Source: Gnetum montanum (taxonomy: Eukaryota; Streptophyta; Gnetopsida; Gnetales; Gnetaceae). Taken from it: DNA of 64,000 bases. The stretch spans positions 699,474-763,473 of the forward strand of contig MNCI01014438.1 in the NCBI GenBank assembly GCA_015680685.1, read 5' to 3'. The position numbers and the translations under genes were made by a program. The notes under the pieces are model-generated. The model ran no database searches. It was not told the origin of the DNA and worked only from the letters and a program-made list of their open reading frames with translations. Below are positions 33,549-45,129 of the stretch, piece by piece. Numbering within the stretch: the stretch's first letter is position 1; each line of letters begins with the position of its first letter.

Positions 33549-35282
33549 TGTAGCGACCAAAAATGTCGACAGCTGGAAGGACGTCGGGGTCGGCGGATGC
33601 AACAGTTCCAACCCTGTGCCAGCGGGAGGGTGGTGCTGGGTGTGTGCAAACACGAGGTGCCCTGAATGGTCTAGTTGATCAGACAGGGACTTACATTGGT
33701 GTCAATATAGCCTTTTGCAATAAAAATTGTACGAATTGTGGGATAGTGCTTACAGGTAGATGCAGTGAGAGAAAAAGAAAATGGAACTGTAAAAGTGCAA
33801 TAGTAATGCAAAATACTGAATAAAATAGAGATGCGATGGTAACAGGAAGTGATGTTGAACAAGAGAAATGTAAATGCGGCAGTAATACGAGACGGTGCTT
33901 GAAAGTAGATAAGACAGAAAATAATGCAAGAAAGCTAGACAGTAAATGAGAGGAAAAATAAGATACAGTTAGAAACATGCATCACTTTAGAGCCACAAAT
34001 CCATCTAGTCAGGGTGGATACAATCAGCTGCACAGCTTGATGGAGTGTAGAATTTCTAAGGGTAACTAAAGCATGCTAGGGAACAGAAAGAGCTATGCAC
34101 TTGGGCACAGACTTCACGTGCAAACAATGCGGGATCCTACCAAGGTGGTAGAACGAAGATCGGGATTCTATGCCAGCCAGGAGACTTTCTTTTATAGATT
34201 GCTAGCCTTTCTTTCCTTTTGCCAAATCACAGGTACCTTTCTCTTTTTTTTTCTTCTCTTTCTCAAGAAAATTTTTTTCGGACTTTTATGTGCTATTTGC
34301 GGGGATATTTAGAGGGCTGAAGGTAAGTAAAAGGGATCGTTTGAATGCTACATGCCATAGACTTGTGTTACCTCATTGGTGTTATTCGAGTCGTCTGTGA
34401 CCGTTGGGGTTATAAAACCATTGTGATGCAAGCCTTCTATTCAATAACTGTGATCCTACTACGTCACAACTGCACCGCCAGCTCTTAGAGACGTGTGCCA
34501 ACGGTCCGATTGGGTGGAGTGCATTGATGTAGCACAACCACCTACATGTCACGTTGTGTTTTGTGATGTGACTTGCTTGGCGTGGCATAGCATCTTGCTA
34601 CGTGTCCTGCCATGTCATGTATTTGCTATGCGATGCTACACTACGTAGCATAGCGTAGCGTAGCGACTGGTCTTAATCGCAACAGTTTTGCTGATTTGCA
34701 ACCCATTTTCCTATGATGCAAGGTTTGCAAACTTTGTTGATTTTGCCTTTCGAACTACCGTCTATCCCTTTCTATAGGATTGCTATGCCTTGCTGTGCCA
34801 TGTAGCTTAGTGTAGCGTAGCAGCAAACATGGTCTTCCGCTTCCTGGCGAAAAGAGACATCACTCTTAGAACTTGAAGTTGGGCGAGGGGAGCAGGTAGT
34901 GAAGTTGTTGCTATGCTACGCTATGTGACATTGCGTAGCATAGCATTTCGTTCTGCCATTGTTTTCTGAAGATTGCTATGCTACATATTGTAGCGTAGCG
35001 TAGAAGGCTTCGTGACTTAGAAAACTTGCTGAACTATTTTTTGTGCACCCAGAATACTGCCGCCTATTCTGCACATTGTTTCTTAGCAAGTTGCCAACTG
35101 TTCAAGCTACTTTGGTGGGTGGGTAGGTTGGTACGGAATCCGTCCATGCCTAAAGTAGAAAATTTTCCAAACTGGCCATCCTAGACTCAGAATTTTCTTC
35201 TCCCGATGAACTGCCACGGTGCTGCGTGGACTACAAGAGCCTAACAAGGCCGGGATGACCCCGCATTTTTTTAGGTGTTTCA
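33549..35282 (-). repeat. Element 1 5' LTR (1,734 bp)
   Basis: Minus strand starts TGAAACACCT and ends CGCTACA. TATA-like CTAAATAT on the minus strand at 34,304-34,312. The U3 holds clusters of GCTACGCTATGCTAC-type sequence, read either way (34,610-34,680, 34,790-34,830, 34,905-34,950, 34,975-35,010). It shares its start with the LTRs of elements 2 and 3 and its layout and U5 with element 4 (39,900-40,049). Confidence 0.88.
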
Positions 35283-35466
35283 ACTCCTACTTCAGGCACA
35301 CAGAAATTATTCTAACTCTACAATGGTAAAACTGTAAGAGTTTGGCTAAGGGTCTAAGTATAACTACCTTGAACAAAGGACGTCGCGTCTTATTTATAGA
35401 AGATGAGGAAGGATGCGATATCACGTGGTGGATGTGATATCATGTACGCGATATTGTGGCTCATCA
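35283..35466 (-). repeat. Athila-like 3' LTR, fragment cut by element 1
   Basis: Minus strand starts TGATGAGCCAC after a purine tract (AGTCATGGGGGTA). GATATC at 35,417 and 35,436; TATAAATA on the minus strand at 35,391-35,398. Only the first 184 bases remain; element 1 entered at 35,283. Confidence 0.75.
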
Positions 35467-37490
35467 TACCCCCATGACTAAATGAAAATGCATCCTTGAG
35501 TTCCTTACAAAATATTGGGATGGTATGGGATTATTGATTTGAATGACAACTAATGGTGAATGGGATGACGTGTGAATGGATCAACATTACAATACATGGA
35601 AACATTAGTGTTCATGACCACAAGAGTGAACACTATACACAATTGACATCCAGCCTTATTTGGAAGCTAAGAGAAAAGAGAGAGAGAGAGAGAAGAAGAA
35701 GAAGATGTATTGTTGCCAATGCAAGGATTGTGCCTTCCATTCTTCATCCATAACTGCGCCATCAATCTTGTTCCTTGAACAACTATTCTAGCACTAGTCC
35801 ATCCTAAGTGTTTCCTCTAGGTCTAGTCCATTGTTGTATGATGGACATCTACACACACAACACAATCACATATGAGAAAGGATAAGTACGTCACAATATA
35901 GTTGATACCTTGCCTCAGTGTAAGGTTCATTAGCTAAGTTGTGATATGGCTAATACAGATTCTAGGGATATAACACTGGTGACTACCCAAGGTGTAGGGG
36001 TTAGGAGAAAATTGAAAAAATTGGACCAAGACCCCCATGACTAAGAGTGATCCTCCGGTAGCGATAGAATGGAAAAAGTTAAGGAATAAAAATGATGGAG
36101 AAAAATAAACAATGGCAACACCGATAAAATGGATGTTATAAGTGGGAATGAACAAAACAAATGTTGATTGAAGAAATGTTTAAGGGAAAGAAATTAACTG
36201 ATGTACCAAATAGGAATGCTAGTGGGTCCTCCCCAAAGCAGGCTCATACCCTTTATGCCCTAAAAAACCCACATTTAAAGAGTCTGTAGGCTCTGGAAAT
36301 GTCATTCAGAAGCAAGAGTTAAAGTCTTAACCACAAGAATTTACCAACAATAAAACAATGCATCAACCAAAATATAAACTACTGATACAAATCAAAATGA
36401 GGTGGAAAATGGAGAAAGAATGATTGGAAGAAGAGAATGGAATGGAGTCCCAAGAACATGGTGGTGTACAGCCCCTTGTGTATTTATGGTTAATGTAACT
36501 TAGTAGATCTCATTCCAAATCTAGCCTCAAACAATCCACATCCCGTGACTTCGCATTAATACACTTAGCCAATCCATCCACTTGAAGTAACAGGAATGCC
36601 TCCACCAAAGAGTCACCACCATCCCAAGGAGATGAGAAAGGGAAAAGTAGGAAGTGAGAAAGGCCCTTAGTTAGAGGGAACATGTTTGTTTAGTTCCATA
36701 ACTAGTGCTTGTAGCCCAGATGATTATTTCATCTAAGGGGTGTGCTTTGAATTCTCACTGTTGTTTTTTTTTTTTTTTTTGCATGAGAACCACACCATGG
36801 AAAGACTTATTATTTTTATTAGCTCAACTTCCTGATAATGGAGTAATGTTAGAATGGTAAGGAAAACTCAAGAAGAAAACATCCCAGCATCCAAGAGAAT
36901 GGCTAGCACAAATGCATCAAATCCCCTTAAAGTCACACCCTTTTCAATCCTTGAGTCCTTCCTCAGTTTGAAAAATTCCCAGTTACCAATTCGTTAATAG
37001 TTTTATTATGAAGAAAGGGACTGTACAATTCCAAGCCAAGAGAGACCATAGAAATTTATGAATGCATGGATTACATGGACTCATTGCATATTATATCAAA
37101 AGAACCATACCTTAGTATCAACATTATAACTCAAAGGTAAAAACCAAACATTAGCAATCAATAGAATATAGTTCATACCACCATCAAGAGCACTTATTAG
37201 GTGACGAACCTAATAAAAAAAATAATCACACAAAGAAATGAAAAAGTATAAATGATGTTGCAAAACAAAAATAAGAAAATTTAAAGAAATTTGGAAAACC
37301 CTAAACCTTAAAACAAAAACTTAAAAAGGAACTAAGGGCCTCAATTGATCAGCAGAGGTGGCCATCTCCCCCATGACTAAGTTGGAAGGAGGAGATCCAA
37401 AATAGTGAGAAAGTTCATCCCTTCTCAAAGATATTATGTGCACTAACCATTCTAAATTCATGAAAAGTTTTTTTTGTTGCACATTGACTA
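35467..37490 (-). mobile_element. Athila-like element, 3' end (integrase tail and long 3' spacer)
   Basis: At 37,490-37,325 the minus strand encodes LLVNVQQKKLF and FGSPPSNLVMGE, matching the integrase tail of the right-edge element (LVNMQ, FWVSSS; 61,560-61,430). The 1.85-kb non-coding spacer down to 35,467 is collinear with 59,966-61,430 and partly with 40,356-41,690; shared pieces include the text around GTGGATCCTCCCCA, AACTAGTGCTTGTAGCCCA and AACCACACCATGCAAAGAC. Includes a poly-T run at 36,763-36,780. No genes. Confidence 0.75.
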
Positions 37491-37767
37491 ACAATTTCCA
37501 GCCACCAATGTTTTTAGTCGCTACAGTTTTTTGCGCTAGAAGGAGGGCCTTTGGTGCCTTTTCCATGTCTTATGGGTAGTCCCACATGCTCTCTGTACCC
37601 CATCACGCACTAGCATAAATGTGACATCATTTTGTGATTGTTTACACATCGTGTGGTGTAGATTGGTCGCAACAACGGTTCCTTTAGAACCCGGCAGGAT
37701 GAAAAGCCTTCCATTTCCCATCGACCTCCATGTTTCTAGTTTGCAATCTCCCCTTTTACCATGTAAA

Positions 37768-38300
37768 ATGATTTTGACAATGACTGCCATTTCCACCTCA
37801 AGCCTTGAGGCTCCTTTTTTGGTCCAAACCACCATGGATGCTGAGCAGCCACCTAGCCTCATGATGGTGCCATGCCAGTCCCTTAGGATTTGACATTTGT
37901 CACCTGAGTCCTTGGCACAAGATGTAGAGCATTACAATTTTATCTATGCCAAGATCCAGGAAGATGTACCCTTGAACCTCCAAGAACTTGAGCACAAATG
38001 TAGTTTTGAGTTCCTTTATCGGAATGGGAAGGAGTTTGTCCCTAACCCTGACATTGCCATCCCCCTAACGGAGATGTATCAGTGGATCTTTGATCAGCTG
38101 CTACGAGTCAGTAAGCCTAGGGAGTGGGATGTGGCATCCCATTACGATGAAGCATTTTAGGATGGGTAGGAAGACTTGGAATCCCAGTTTGAGGGGGATG
38201 GCCAAACTTATCCTATGACCATCCCTCACACTGTGGCCCTCAAGTCAAACCCGCTTTTCGTGATGACTCCCATTGTGATTGCCACGAATTCACCTTAACG
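37768..38300 (+). pseudogene. Element 4 gag, N-terminal remnant
   Basis: MTAISTSSLEAPFL, then SLRI, stop, then EHYNFIYAKIQED, LNLQELEHKCSFEFLYRNG, FVPNPDIAIPLTE, DQLLRVSKP. The same layout (SLR, YNFI, EFIP, QLL) is seen in gag of elements 1, 2 and 3. No capsid, protease or pol follows. Confidence 0.82.
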
Positions 38301-38330
38301 AGAAAACTTCAATTGCCCATGCCTCGACCA

Positions 38331-40049
38331 TGAAAAATGCTTGTTTTATTGCCACCTTAGAACATGACTAAGATCTCATAATAGAACACTTTCAAAGTAA
38401 GTCAAAATCTAGCAAAACTAGGTGCTACGTTGTGCTACGCTACACAACGTAGGAGGGTGATAATGCAAGAAGATCCTTCATCAAGTTGTTCTAGTAAAAG
38501 AATTGCACTTGGCCATGATTCAACCTCCAAGACTGCCTATCCCACTTTGCCCTCAGTTCCCAATCAAAGTCTCTTGACAAAACATTGCAGGTTGTGATTC
38601 AAATCCATCCTAGACTAACTACTATGATGTGCTATGTTGCATAGCATAACACAGTGTAGCAAGGACCTAAAAGATAAAAGGTGCCCCAGGGACGAAACTA
38701 GGAAGTCTCAGGCTCCTTTAACATGAAAAGTGTAATGGCTGGTTTCTAAAATAGATTACCTTACTATGCCTCAGAGGGGTATTTTCGATTTTTGAGCAAG
38801 ATTTTTCTTAAAGGTGGATGCTACGCTGTGCTACGTTGTGAGCATAGCAGAGTAGCATGAATACCCACTCCCTACGCTATGCTACATCATGCAGTGTAGC
38901 ACAACGTAGTGAGCGGGTATTCATGCTACTCCATTATGCTAAATAGCATAACTAGCGTAACACTTGAAAAGAAGTCACAGGACATCTCTAGAAGCTTCAC
39001 GACTCATCGTCGATAGTCATTTTAGCCCTAACATCTCCTTGATAGCTGAGATTAGTAGTTTTCCTTTCTTGTTGCATCCCTTGTTGAGTCCTAAAATTGT
39101 CTCTATGCTTGACCCTACTAGTAAGAGAGGGGAAGACGTAGTCCTGAAGTGTAAGCTTCACTTTACATTTTTCATAAGCATTTTTTGTAAAAATATGGCA
39201 ATCCCTTGGGTACATGCAATTCAAATGATATGGTCACAGCTCAGCAGGTTTCACTTCCATCCTCATTCCTTTTAGCATAGCACATGATTGTAGCACCACA
39301 CGTCAGTGTAGCACATCCACATTTATGCCCTATGGGACCTAGGACATGTGATATCTAAGCCACATCTCTCTCCCACTCTTGGCTCTATAAATACCCCAAC
39401 AAACAACATTCTAGGGGTTGGCATTTGGCAATTGGCTTCTGGAAATTAACTTTGATAAGAATATTGGTAAATAGAAGGTTGATAAACAACAAATCCTAGC
39501 AGTAGCACTTCCCATATCTCTCTTCAACCCAACGTAATAGCTCTTAGCCCAACAAGCATCAGCTCCTTAGTTCCTATTAGCATCCCATTGGTAGTAGTCT
39601 AGGAGCTGTGACCCTATCATTCCATTTCCAGTTGTGCCTGCCCAGTACTGCATACCAATTGTACACATTCATCATCCAAACAAGGATCAAATCCCCTGAT
39701 TTTGGGGTGGTGCATTCCCTAACCTAAACTCTCATTCTATTTTTGCTATAACATATATGTTGCATCTTTCTATACTTATTCATGCTTATTATCATAGTTA
39801 CATACTTTGATGCGTTTCTATTTTTGTGCACCCCACATTTTCTTCCAATTCAACCTTAGCATGTTACGTTTTAAAATTACTATTTGCATATAGTTATTAT
39901 AAACCATGTAAGTCCCTGACTGATCAACTAGACCATTCACGGAACCTCGTTTCTATTTTCTTCAACATGCCCCTTGCACGGATCTGAGGTTAGGCTATAC
40001 GCCTGATAACCTCTTAGTGTTCCAACCACCGATGTTTTCAAATGTCACA
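38331..40049 (+). repeat. Element 4 3' LTR (about 1,719 bp)
   Basis: Start TGAAAAATGC is inferred by length and weak match to element 1; the end (TGTCACA) aligns with the element 1 U5, including GTAAGTCCCTGACTGATCAA. TATA box TATAAATA at 39,386-39,393. GCTACGCTATGCTAC-type clusters at 38,430-38,455, 38,625-38,660 and 38,820-38,945. No clear polypurine tract precedes it, so a deletion may have removed it. Confidence 0.72.
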
Positions 40050-40355
40050 TTACCCATATGATATCCTTTGGATGATTCCAAATTTCAAAGAAAGTATGTG
40101 CACTTTCCACTATAGTACTCCTCCATGACTAAGTGGAACACTCCAAGTTCAACTAGGAATTTTGGAAGTGAGATATTGCGCTTGGAAGATGGAGATGTAA
40201 AGCTCTAAGTCACAAAGAAAAATTTCAACAAATTCCCTAGTGTCAAATGAGAGAAATGAACTATAAGTGGACAAGGTTGTTAGCATATATAGGTAAGGGA
40301 GATGCGATATCGCATATCTAATATCGAGTACCTAGTATCGTGTCCCCACCGAAAT
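40050..40355 (-). repeat. Element 7 3' LTR remnant
   Basis: Minus strand: purine run GGTGGGGA, then U3 with GATATC (40,306) and TCGATATTAGATATGCG, and a TATA-like TATATATG near 40,285. The terminal bases are not certain. Truncated at 40,049. Confidence 0.6.
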
Positions 40356-41690
40356 GCATTTGACTAAGTGGGACTGAGTGGGACTGAGTGGGAATAATAA
40401 ATTTTTGATATGTAATGAAGGATTGAAGATTAAATTGGAAGATTTTGGGGTATTTAGAAAATTAATTTTGAGGCACCAGTAGTATGTCATGGTGGGATCA
40501 TATATGAAAGTTTGTGAAAAGGGGCTAGGATGAAGGGTGTATAGTAATTGTTAAGGAACGATTGATTAAAATGATAAGGGAAAGGATAGTTATCTTAGGT
40601 AAGTAGTCAGAGGGTGTAAAATAATGCGTCATGTGCAACAAGGATAAGTTACAAAAGTTACATAAGTGGATCCTCCCCAACGCAGGCTCTAGCCTATGAT
40701 GCCCTTGTGGAACCACACCTCTAATGTCCATAGGCACTAGAATGTAACATATACTTGTGAATAAAACACACATGTTAAAACCATTGAGTTGAGATAATAA
40801 TGCTACATTACACTATCCATAAGTTATGAATACTTGGACAACGAGATGGGATGGATGACAGAAGGGAACATCAAAATTGGGACATGAGGTTTCTAATGAT
40901 GGTCACAATGGAATCTTGTGTGTAATTAGTGGTTAAATAACCATGTGCCTAGCTTTCCAAGTTCCAGACCAAGTCCATACCACATTGTAGTGACACCATC
41001 ACTTCATGCCATCAACAAACAACCATAAGCTTATCAGAGTTGCAAGGAGTAACATCACTTGGCATTTTTTTCCAGGAAGGAGTAAGGCAGAAGCATCATG
41101 GTGGCTCACTCTCTTCCTTTTCTTCTTCTTTTTTTTTTTTTGTTATGGAGCCGCCTACCTTTAGGCATGGTTACATGTCTTTCTAGTGGGACCCACAAAA
41201 GCTTATTTAGTGCCATTTTGAGTTGCTCTTACTACCTCGACAACATGATAGAACATACAGAAGTAGCCAACGAGAATCTATGAATCCCCTTAATGTCATA
41301 CCCTTATCATTCCACCTTTTTCTTTCACTCATCTCTCCAAAAATAATGATTATCAAATTATTTATAGTTAGATGATGAAAAAGATTACCATTGTGACTAG
41401 ATCACAAACCTCTTATATTAATGAAATGGGTGAATGAATGTTGTGGTCTCAATGTTTGAATAATCAATTCCTTATGACTAGGCAACATAGAGAAAAACCT
41501 CACCTTAATGGGCAACATGATCCACTTATTCACAATCAAGATTATAATGAAAAATTGAAAAAAAAATTAGAAAAAGTAAAAGAAATAGAGAAATGACAAA
41601 AAATCATAAAAAAATAAAATAAAATAACACTTACAAATCCTACAAATTAGAATGGGAGGTGAACCCCATGACTAAACATTTGGTCACAGC
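40356..41690 (-). other. Element 7 3' spacer
   Basis: Non-coding and AT-rich; shares with 35,467-37,324 and 59,966-61,430 the text around GTGGATCCTCCCCA (40,669), a poly-T stretch (41,130), CCCCTTAATGTCATACCCTT (41,285) and the purine tract AGTCATGGGG (41,660, minus strand). Confidence 0.65.
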
Positions 41691-41964
41691 TAGGATTAAT
41701 AAGTGGATCAATAGGATCCATGCATGTATGAAATGTTAGGGGCTTGTCATGCCCCAGCCACTAGGCATCTATTGGTGGTATGGTGGCTGGGTAGAAAAAT
41801 CATTGGTCACACACCTAATTATAGAAAGCATAGTGGGGCAAGTTAGATGGTGTGTGCACATTATGAGGGAAATCCAACCCACTATGGCACCCTTGACTAT
41901 ATGGTAGTATGCATGGATCTGTGTGTCCTTTCACATTGGTGAATTCATTGGATCATGTGGATGT

Positions 41965-44190
41965 TAAAGTGCAAGGTGGAGGCCTAGATATAGTAATAAG
42001 GATTGTTGATGGGCTAAGGAAGGTGTGGCACCAAGTTTTCCATGGGCTAGTTTAGAAGGTGAAGTAGGTTTGGAATTGTGATTCTTCTTCTTATGGTCAT
42101 GCCTAAAGAAGGAATACTTCCAACATTGTGTAGGAAACCTACTTTCATTAATAGCAGTAGCACAAGTTACATCTATTGGTTGGCATGGTGGTGCAGCGTC
42201 ATCCGATACATCTAATGGTGGTGTAGAAGGAGGTGAAGGATGAGAATACTGAGGGTGAGGAGAAGTGTGAGAAGTATGAGGTGGTGATCTCTTAGGAGAA
42301 GACATGGGTCTATGGTACTCAAGAGAACGATAACGATGATTGGAAGTAGAGGATTCAGAACTAGTTGGAGAAATAAGATGTTGAACATAGTAGGTATTTG
42401 GTTTTAGTGGACAAGGAGGATGTGGCTAGCTAGATGATGGCCTTCCCATTCCTATGAGTTTTGCCACTGTGGTGGAGCAAAGTGATGAGGCTAGTAATGG
42501 CTCCTCTCAAAATAGTACAATGGGTTATGAGGTTGTCCATAATTACTATGTGGAATAGGGATGCACCTAAACTGATACATTTGTACAAATTTTGGGTGTA
42601 GCTTCCCTGTCCAATGCTCATATAGATGTGACAAGACTGGGCAATGGCCCTCTGGATGGTCATATAGATAGACATCACATCCATCCTCATTATCTGTAGT
42701 TGAGCCTTTGGCCTTGTTACCCTTAGCCATTCTCCCCAATTGTCGAACAATGTTCTTAATTATTTCTGATTTCTGTGCCCTCTATTTGTTTTGAATGCCA
42801 AGTTTATTTTGGATGACCCTCTCCTTGGTAGTGTCTTCTAAGTTCACACTTTGTTCATTTTTCCATATAGTCATCTTGTTATGCTTTTCCTTAATCTCAT
42901 CTATTAATTTCTATATTGGCAAAGATTGGGACTGTATCACCCTTTCAAAATTGGTTGTCTCCTCTTCATTGTGGTTCTAGATCCTTGTTTCTAGAGTTGG
43001 GTCCCACTCAAATGCTTTGGTATTCTTTCATTTAGATAATTCTCTCTCTTCTTTTGCTAGAAGCTCTATTAGTTCTTTGACCTAATGGCCTTGGAGCTTA
43101 TATAGTTGTCCTTAAGCATACTTTCCAAGGTTCACCCTTGTTTCATTGCTAATCCCATCTATAATGTGGAGTATTTGCTCTTTCTTGGAGAACCTATGAC
43201 CTAGGCATTTATTCAATAAGGCATATTATCTATCTAAGGCCATGTCCAAGGGCTCTCATTATTCTTGTTTCCATCTTTGGATTTTTCTCCTCAAGGTGGA
43301 CACTTGTGCATAGGTCTAGTATCTCTTAGTAAAACGTTCTAACATGATTGACCATCATATGATTGAATTTGGTTCCAATGACCTATACCACACTTCGACT
43401 TTATTGATTAGTGTCCTACGAAAGAGGTTAAGCTTTTGTCATTTACTATCCACATTGTTAAGCACACATGCATCATGGAAGGGCTGTAAATGATGTTATG
43501 GGCCTAAATCATAACCTCCTACAAATTTTGAAATATTATTCAGGTTGAGCTTAGGTAGTCGACTCTTCTTGCAATGCCTATGAGATATCTTAATGGCCTC
43601 TGTGATGTGCATTAGGCTTTTAGGGACTAACAGGGGTTTATCATTTTCAGACAAGTTGTGATTAAAATCTCTATTTAATTTGTGGTGAACATGGGGATTA
43701 TGTTCATGTTGATGACCTTGAGTTTGTTTGTGGGTTTGATTTTTACTTTTATTCTGACCCTTTGGTGAAGCTCTATCTCTATACCTATGTTCATCTTCAT
43801 CAGAACTAGATGTTGAAGTTGAGGGGGAAGATCAAAAGGAGGAACTAGTAGGATAGCCATGGCTTCTATAATCTTCCTCAAGGTCCCTTAGTTTATCATT
43901 TCTAAGTACCAAAGAGGTCTTAGGCCTTGAGGCCTCTCCTAGTTTAGGACTGATGTCATCTTCTTCAAGATTGTAGGCCTCTCCTAGTTTAGGATGACTA
44001 TGGTCATGAAACACCCCTTCATACCATGGACAATTCTAATCGTTTTCATTCTATAATTCATTATTTTTCCAATGAATCAATGCACTATGTGGCTCAAAAT
44101 CATTTCCACGTGAGTGAGACATTGTTATTAATTCGTGGTATGTGTTTGAATACTTCTTGAAAGATATATCGTTAAATACCCTTTTACAAT
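41965..44190 (-). pseudogene. Element 7 gag
   Basis: Decayed gag on the minus strand: an acidic/basic N-terminus (LGEASRPKTSL, LRDLEEDYRSHGYP), KSRLPKLNLN-like and CVLNNVDSK-like text where Athila gag has its LPxFxG and DACxL blocks, KVEVWYRSLEPNSI, and a proline-rich end (PQYSHPSPPSTPPLDV). Many stops. I cannot draw a single frame. Confidence 0.65.
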
Positions 44191-44230
44191 GATCTTGTGT
44201 AATACAACTAATCTAGATAACTAGCACCAT

Positions 44231-44247
44231 CCTTGGCAATAGCACCA
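44231..44247 (-). other. Element 7 primer-binding site
   Basis: Minus strand TGGTGCTATTGCCAAGG, adjacent to the LTR. It differs by G/A and C/T changes from the TGGCGCCGTTGCCGGGG form often seen in Athila/Tat elements. Confidence 0.7.
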
Positions 44248-44248
44248 A

Positions 44249-45050
44249 TGATGAGCAGTGAAGTACCCCTACGCTCAACCATACGAATACGAGGATCTAC
44301 ACACAATCTGGTCAAACATCATGGATGGACTAGTTATGGCACCTAGACAATTATATGTTGATCGCAATTCGTTATCTTCCCACCTAAACTAGTGGTAGCT
44401 TTATCACATATGTTTTAGTCTAGGGTGATGCATATAATGTTGTCCTAATGCTACGTTACCCCTAATAATAGAAAAGATAAATTGATTAAACTAATAATGG
44501 AAGAAAAACCTAAATTAGCCTATGGAAATTGTATCCATCCTTAACCATCCATACATGTCTTGGACTTCATGGGATTACTGTTGGGCATGTCAAGTATTTT
44601 CACTTAGGCACTCATGATTACGACATTCACATTTTGCTTAATGACAAGAAAAGTAAATAATAATAAATCAAATATTAACTAAAGAAGGCATTAAATAATT
44701 AAAACAACAAAATTAATCTAAGTGAATGCTATAATGATGAAAGTAATCTCAATCTCTATTACTAGTCATGCACGTGTCTAAGTACATCACACTCAAACAA
44801 ATGTGTCATACAATTACAAAGATCACACTATGGGCATGCATTGAGAATAACTAGCTTGGAAGAAAGAAACTGAAAATTAAATTGCTGAAAGAAAAGAACT
44901 TCTAACTCTCTAATAATAATCCTCTCACTGTGCACCTAAGTGCTATATTTATAGGCTAACACAAGAATAACAATATTGTGTATACGATATCATATCTAGG
45001 CCATGATATTGTGTACCCAATATCGGGGCTTGGCAAACCACAATTAATCA
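44249..45050 (-). repeat. Element 7 5' LTR (802 bp)
   Basis: Minus strand starts TGATTAATTG and ends CTGCTCATCA. Short U3 (about 100 bp) with GATATC at 44,996 and CCGATATTGGG; TATAAATA on the minus strand at 44,946-44,953. Ends share TACCCCTACG (plus strand) with the LTRs at 52,482 and 55,406. Confidence 0.85.
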
Positions 45051-45129
45051 CCCTTCTTAGTTCAATGATCCACAAGTCATTTCAAAGCCTAGTACTCTTC
45101 TTCGTCATCATTAAGTTCAAGAGTGAACA

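Larger units (their letters stand above)
2809..35282 (-). mobile_element. Element 1: Tat-type Ty3/gypsy retrotransposon, host of two nested insertions
   Basis: Minus-strand order from the right: 5' LTR (35,282-33,549), primer site, leader repeats, gag start (32,715-32,307), [element 2], rest of gag (14,162-12,300), protease (about 11,400-11,000), antisense gene (plus strand, 6,695-10,415), RT and two RNase H domains (5,092-2,809), [element 3]. Integrase and the 3' LTR must lie left of the window. It is itself inserted in an Athila-like LTR at 35,283; ACTCC (35,283-35,287) would be one half of its target duplication. Confidence 0.88.
37490..40049 (+). mobile_element. Element 4: internally deleted relative of element 1
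   Basis: Consists of the last 35 bp of a 5' LTR (GTCGCTACA at 37,517-37,525), a primer site at 37,531-37,549 (TTGCGCTAGAAGGAGGGCC), 0.8 kb with a gag start, and a 3' LTR. The 5' LTR is cut where the Athila-like integrase tail begins. The text around the primer site is the mirror of 33,490-33,555 in element 1, so the two are one subfamily. Confidence 0.8.
40050..45050 (-). mobile_element. Element 7: Athila-like element without pol
   Basis: Minus-strand order: 5' LTR (45,050-44,249), primer site (44,247-44,231), gag (about 44,190-41,965), then directly the 3' spacer (41,690-40,356) and a 3' LTR remnant (about 40,355-40,050). Protease, RT, RNase H and integrase are missing between gag and the spacer. 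The 3' LTR is cut by element 4. Confidence 0.72.

Noticed and set aside
33671-33978. Minus-strand hydrophobic frames of 63-95 residues
   Set aside because: They lie in the U5 of the element 1 LTR, are low in complexity and have no match in the element 4 LTR.
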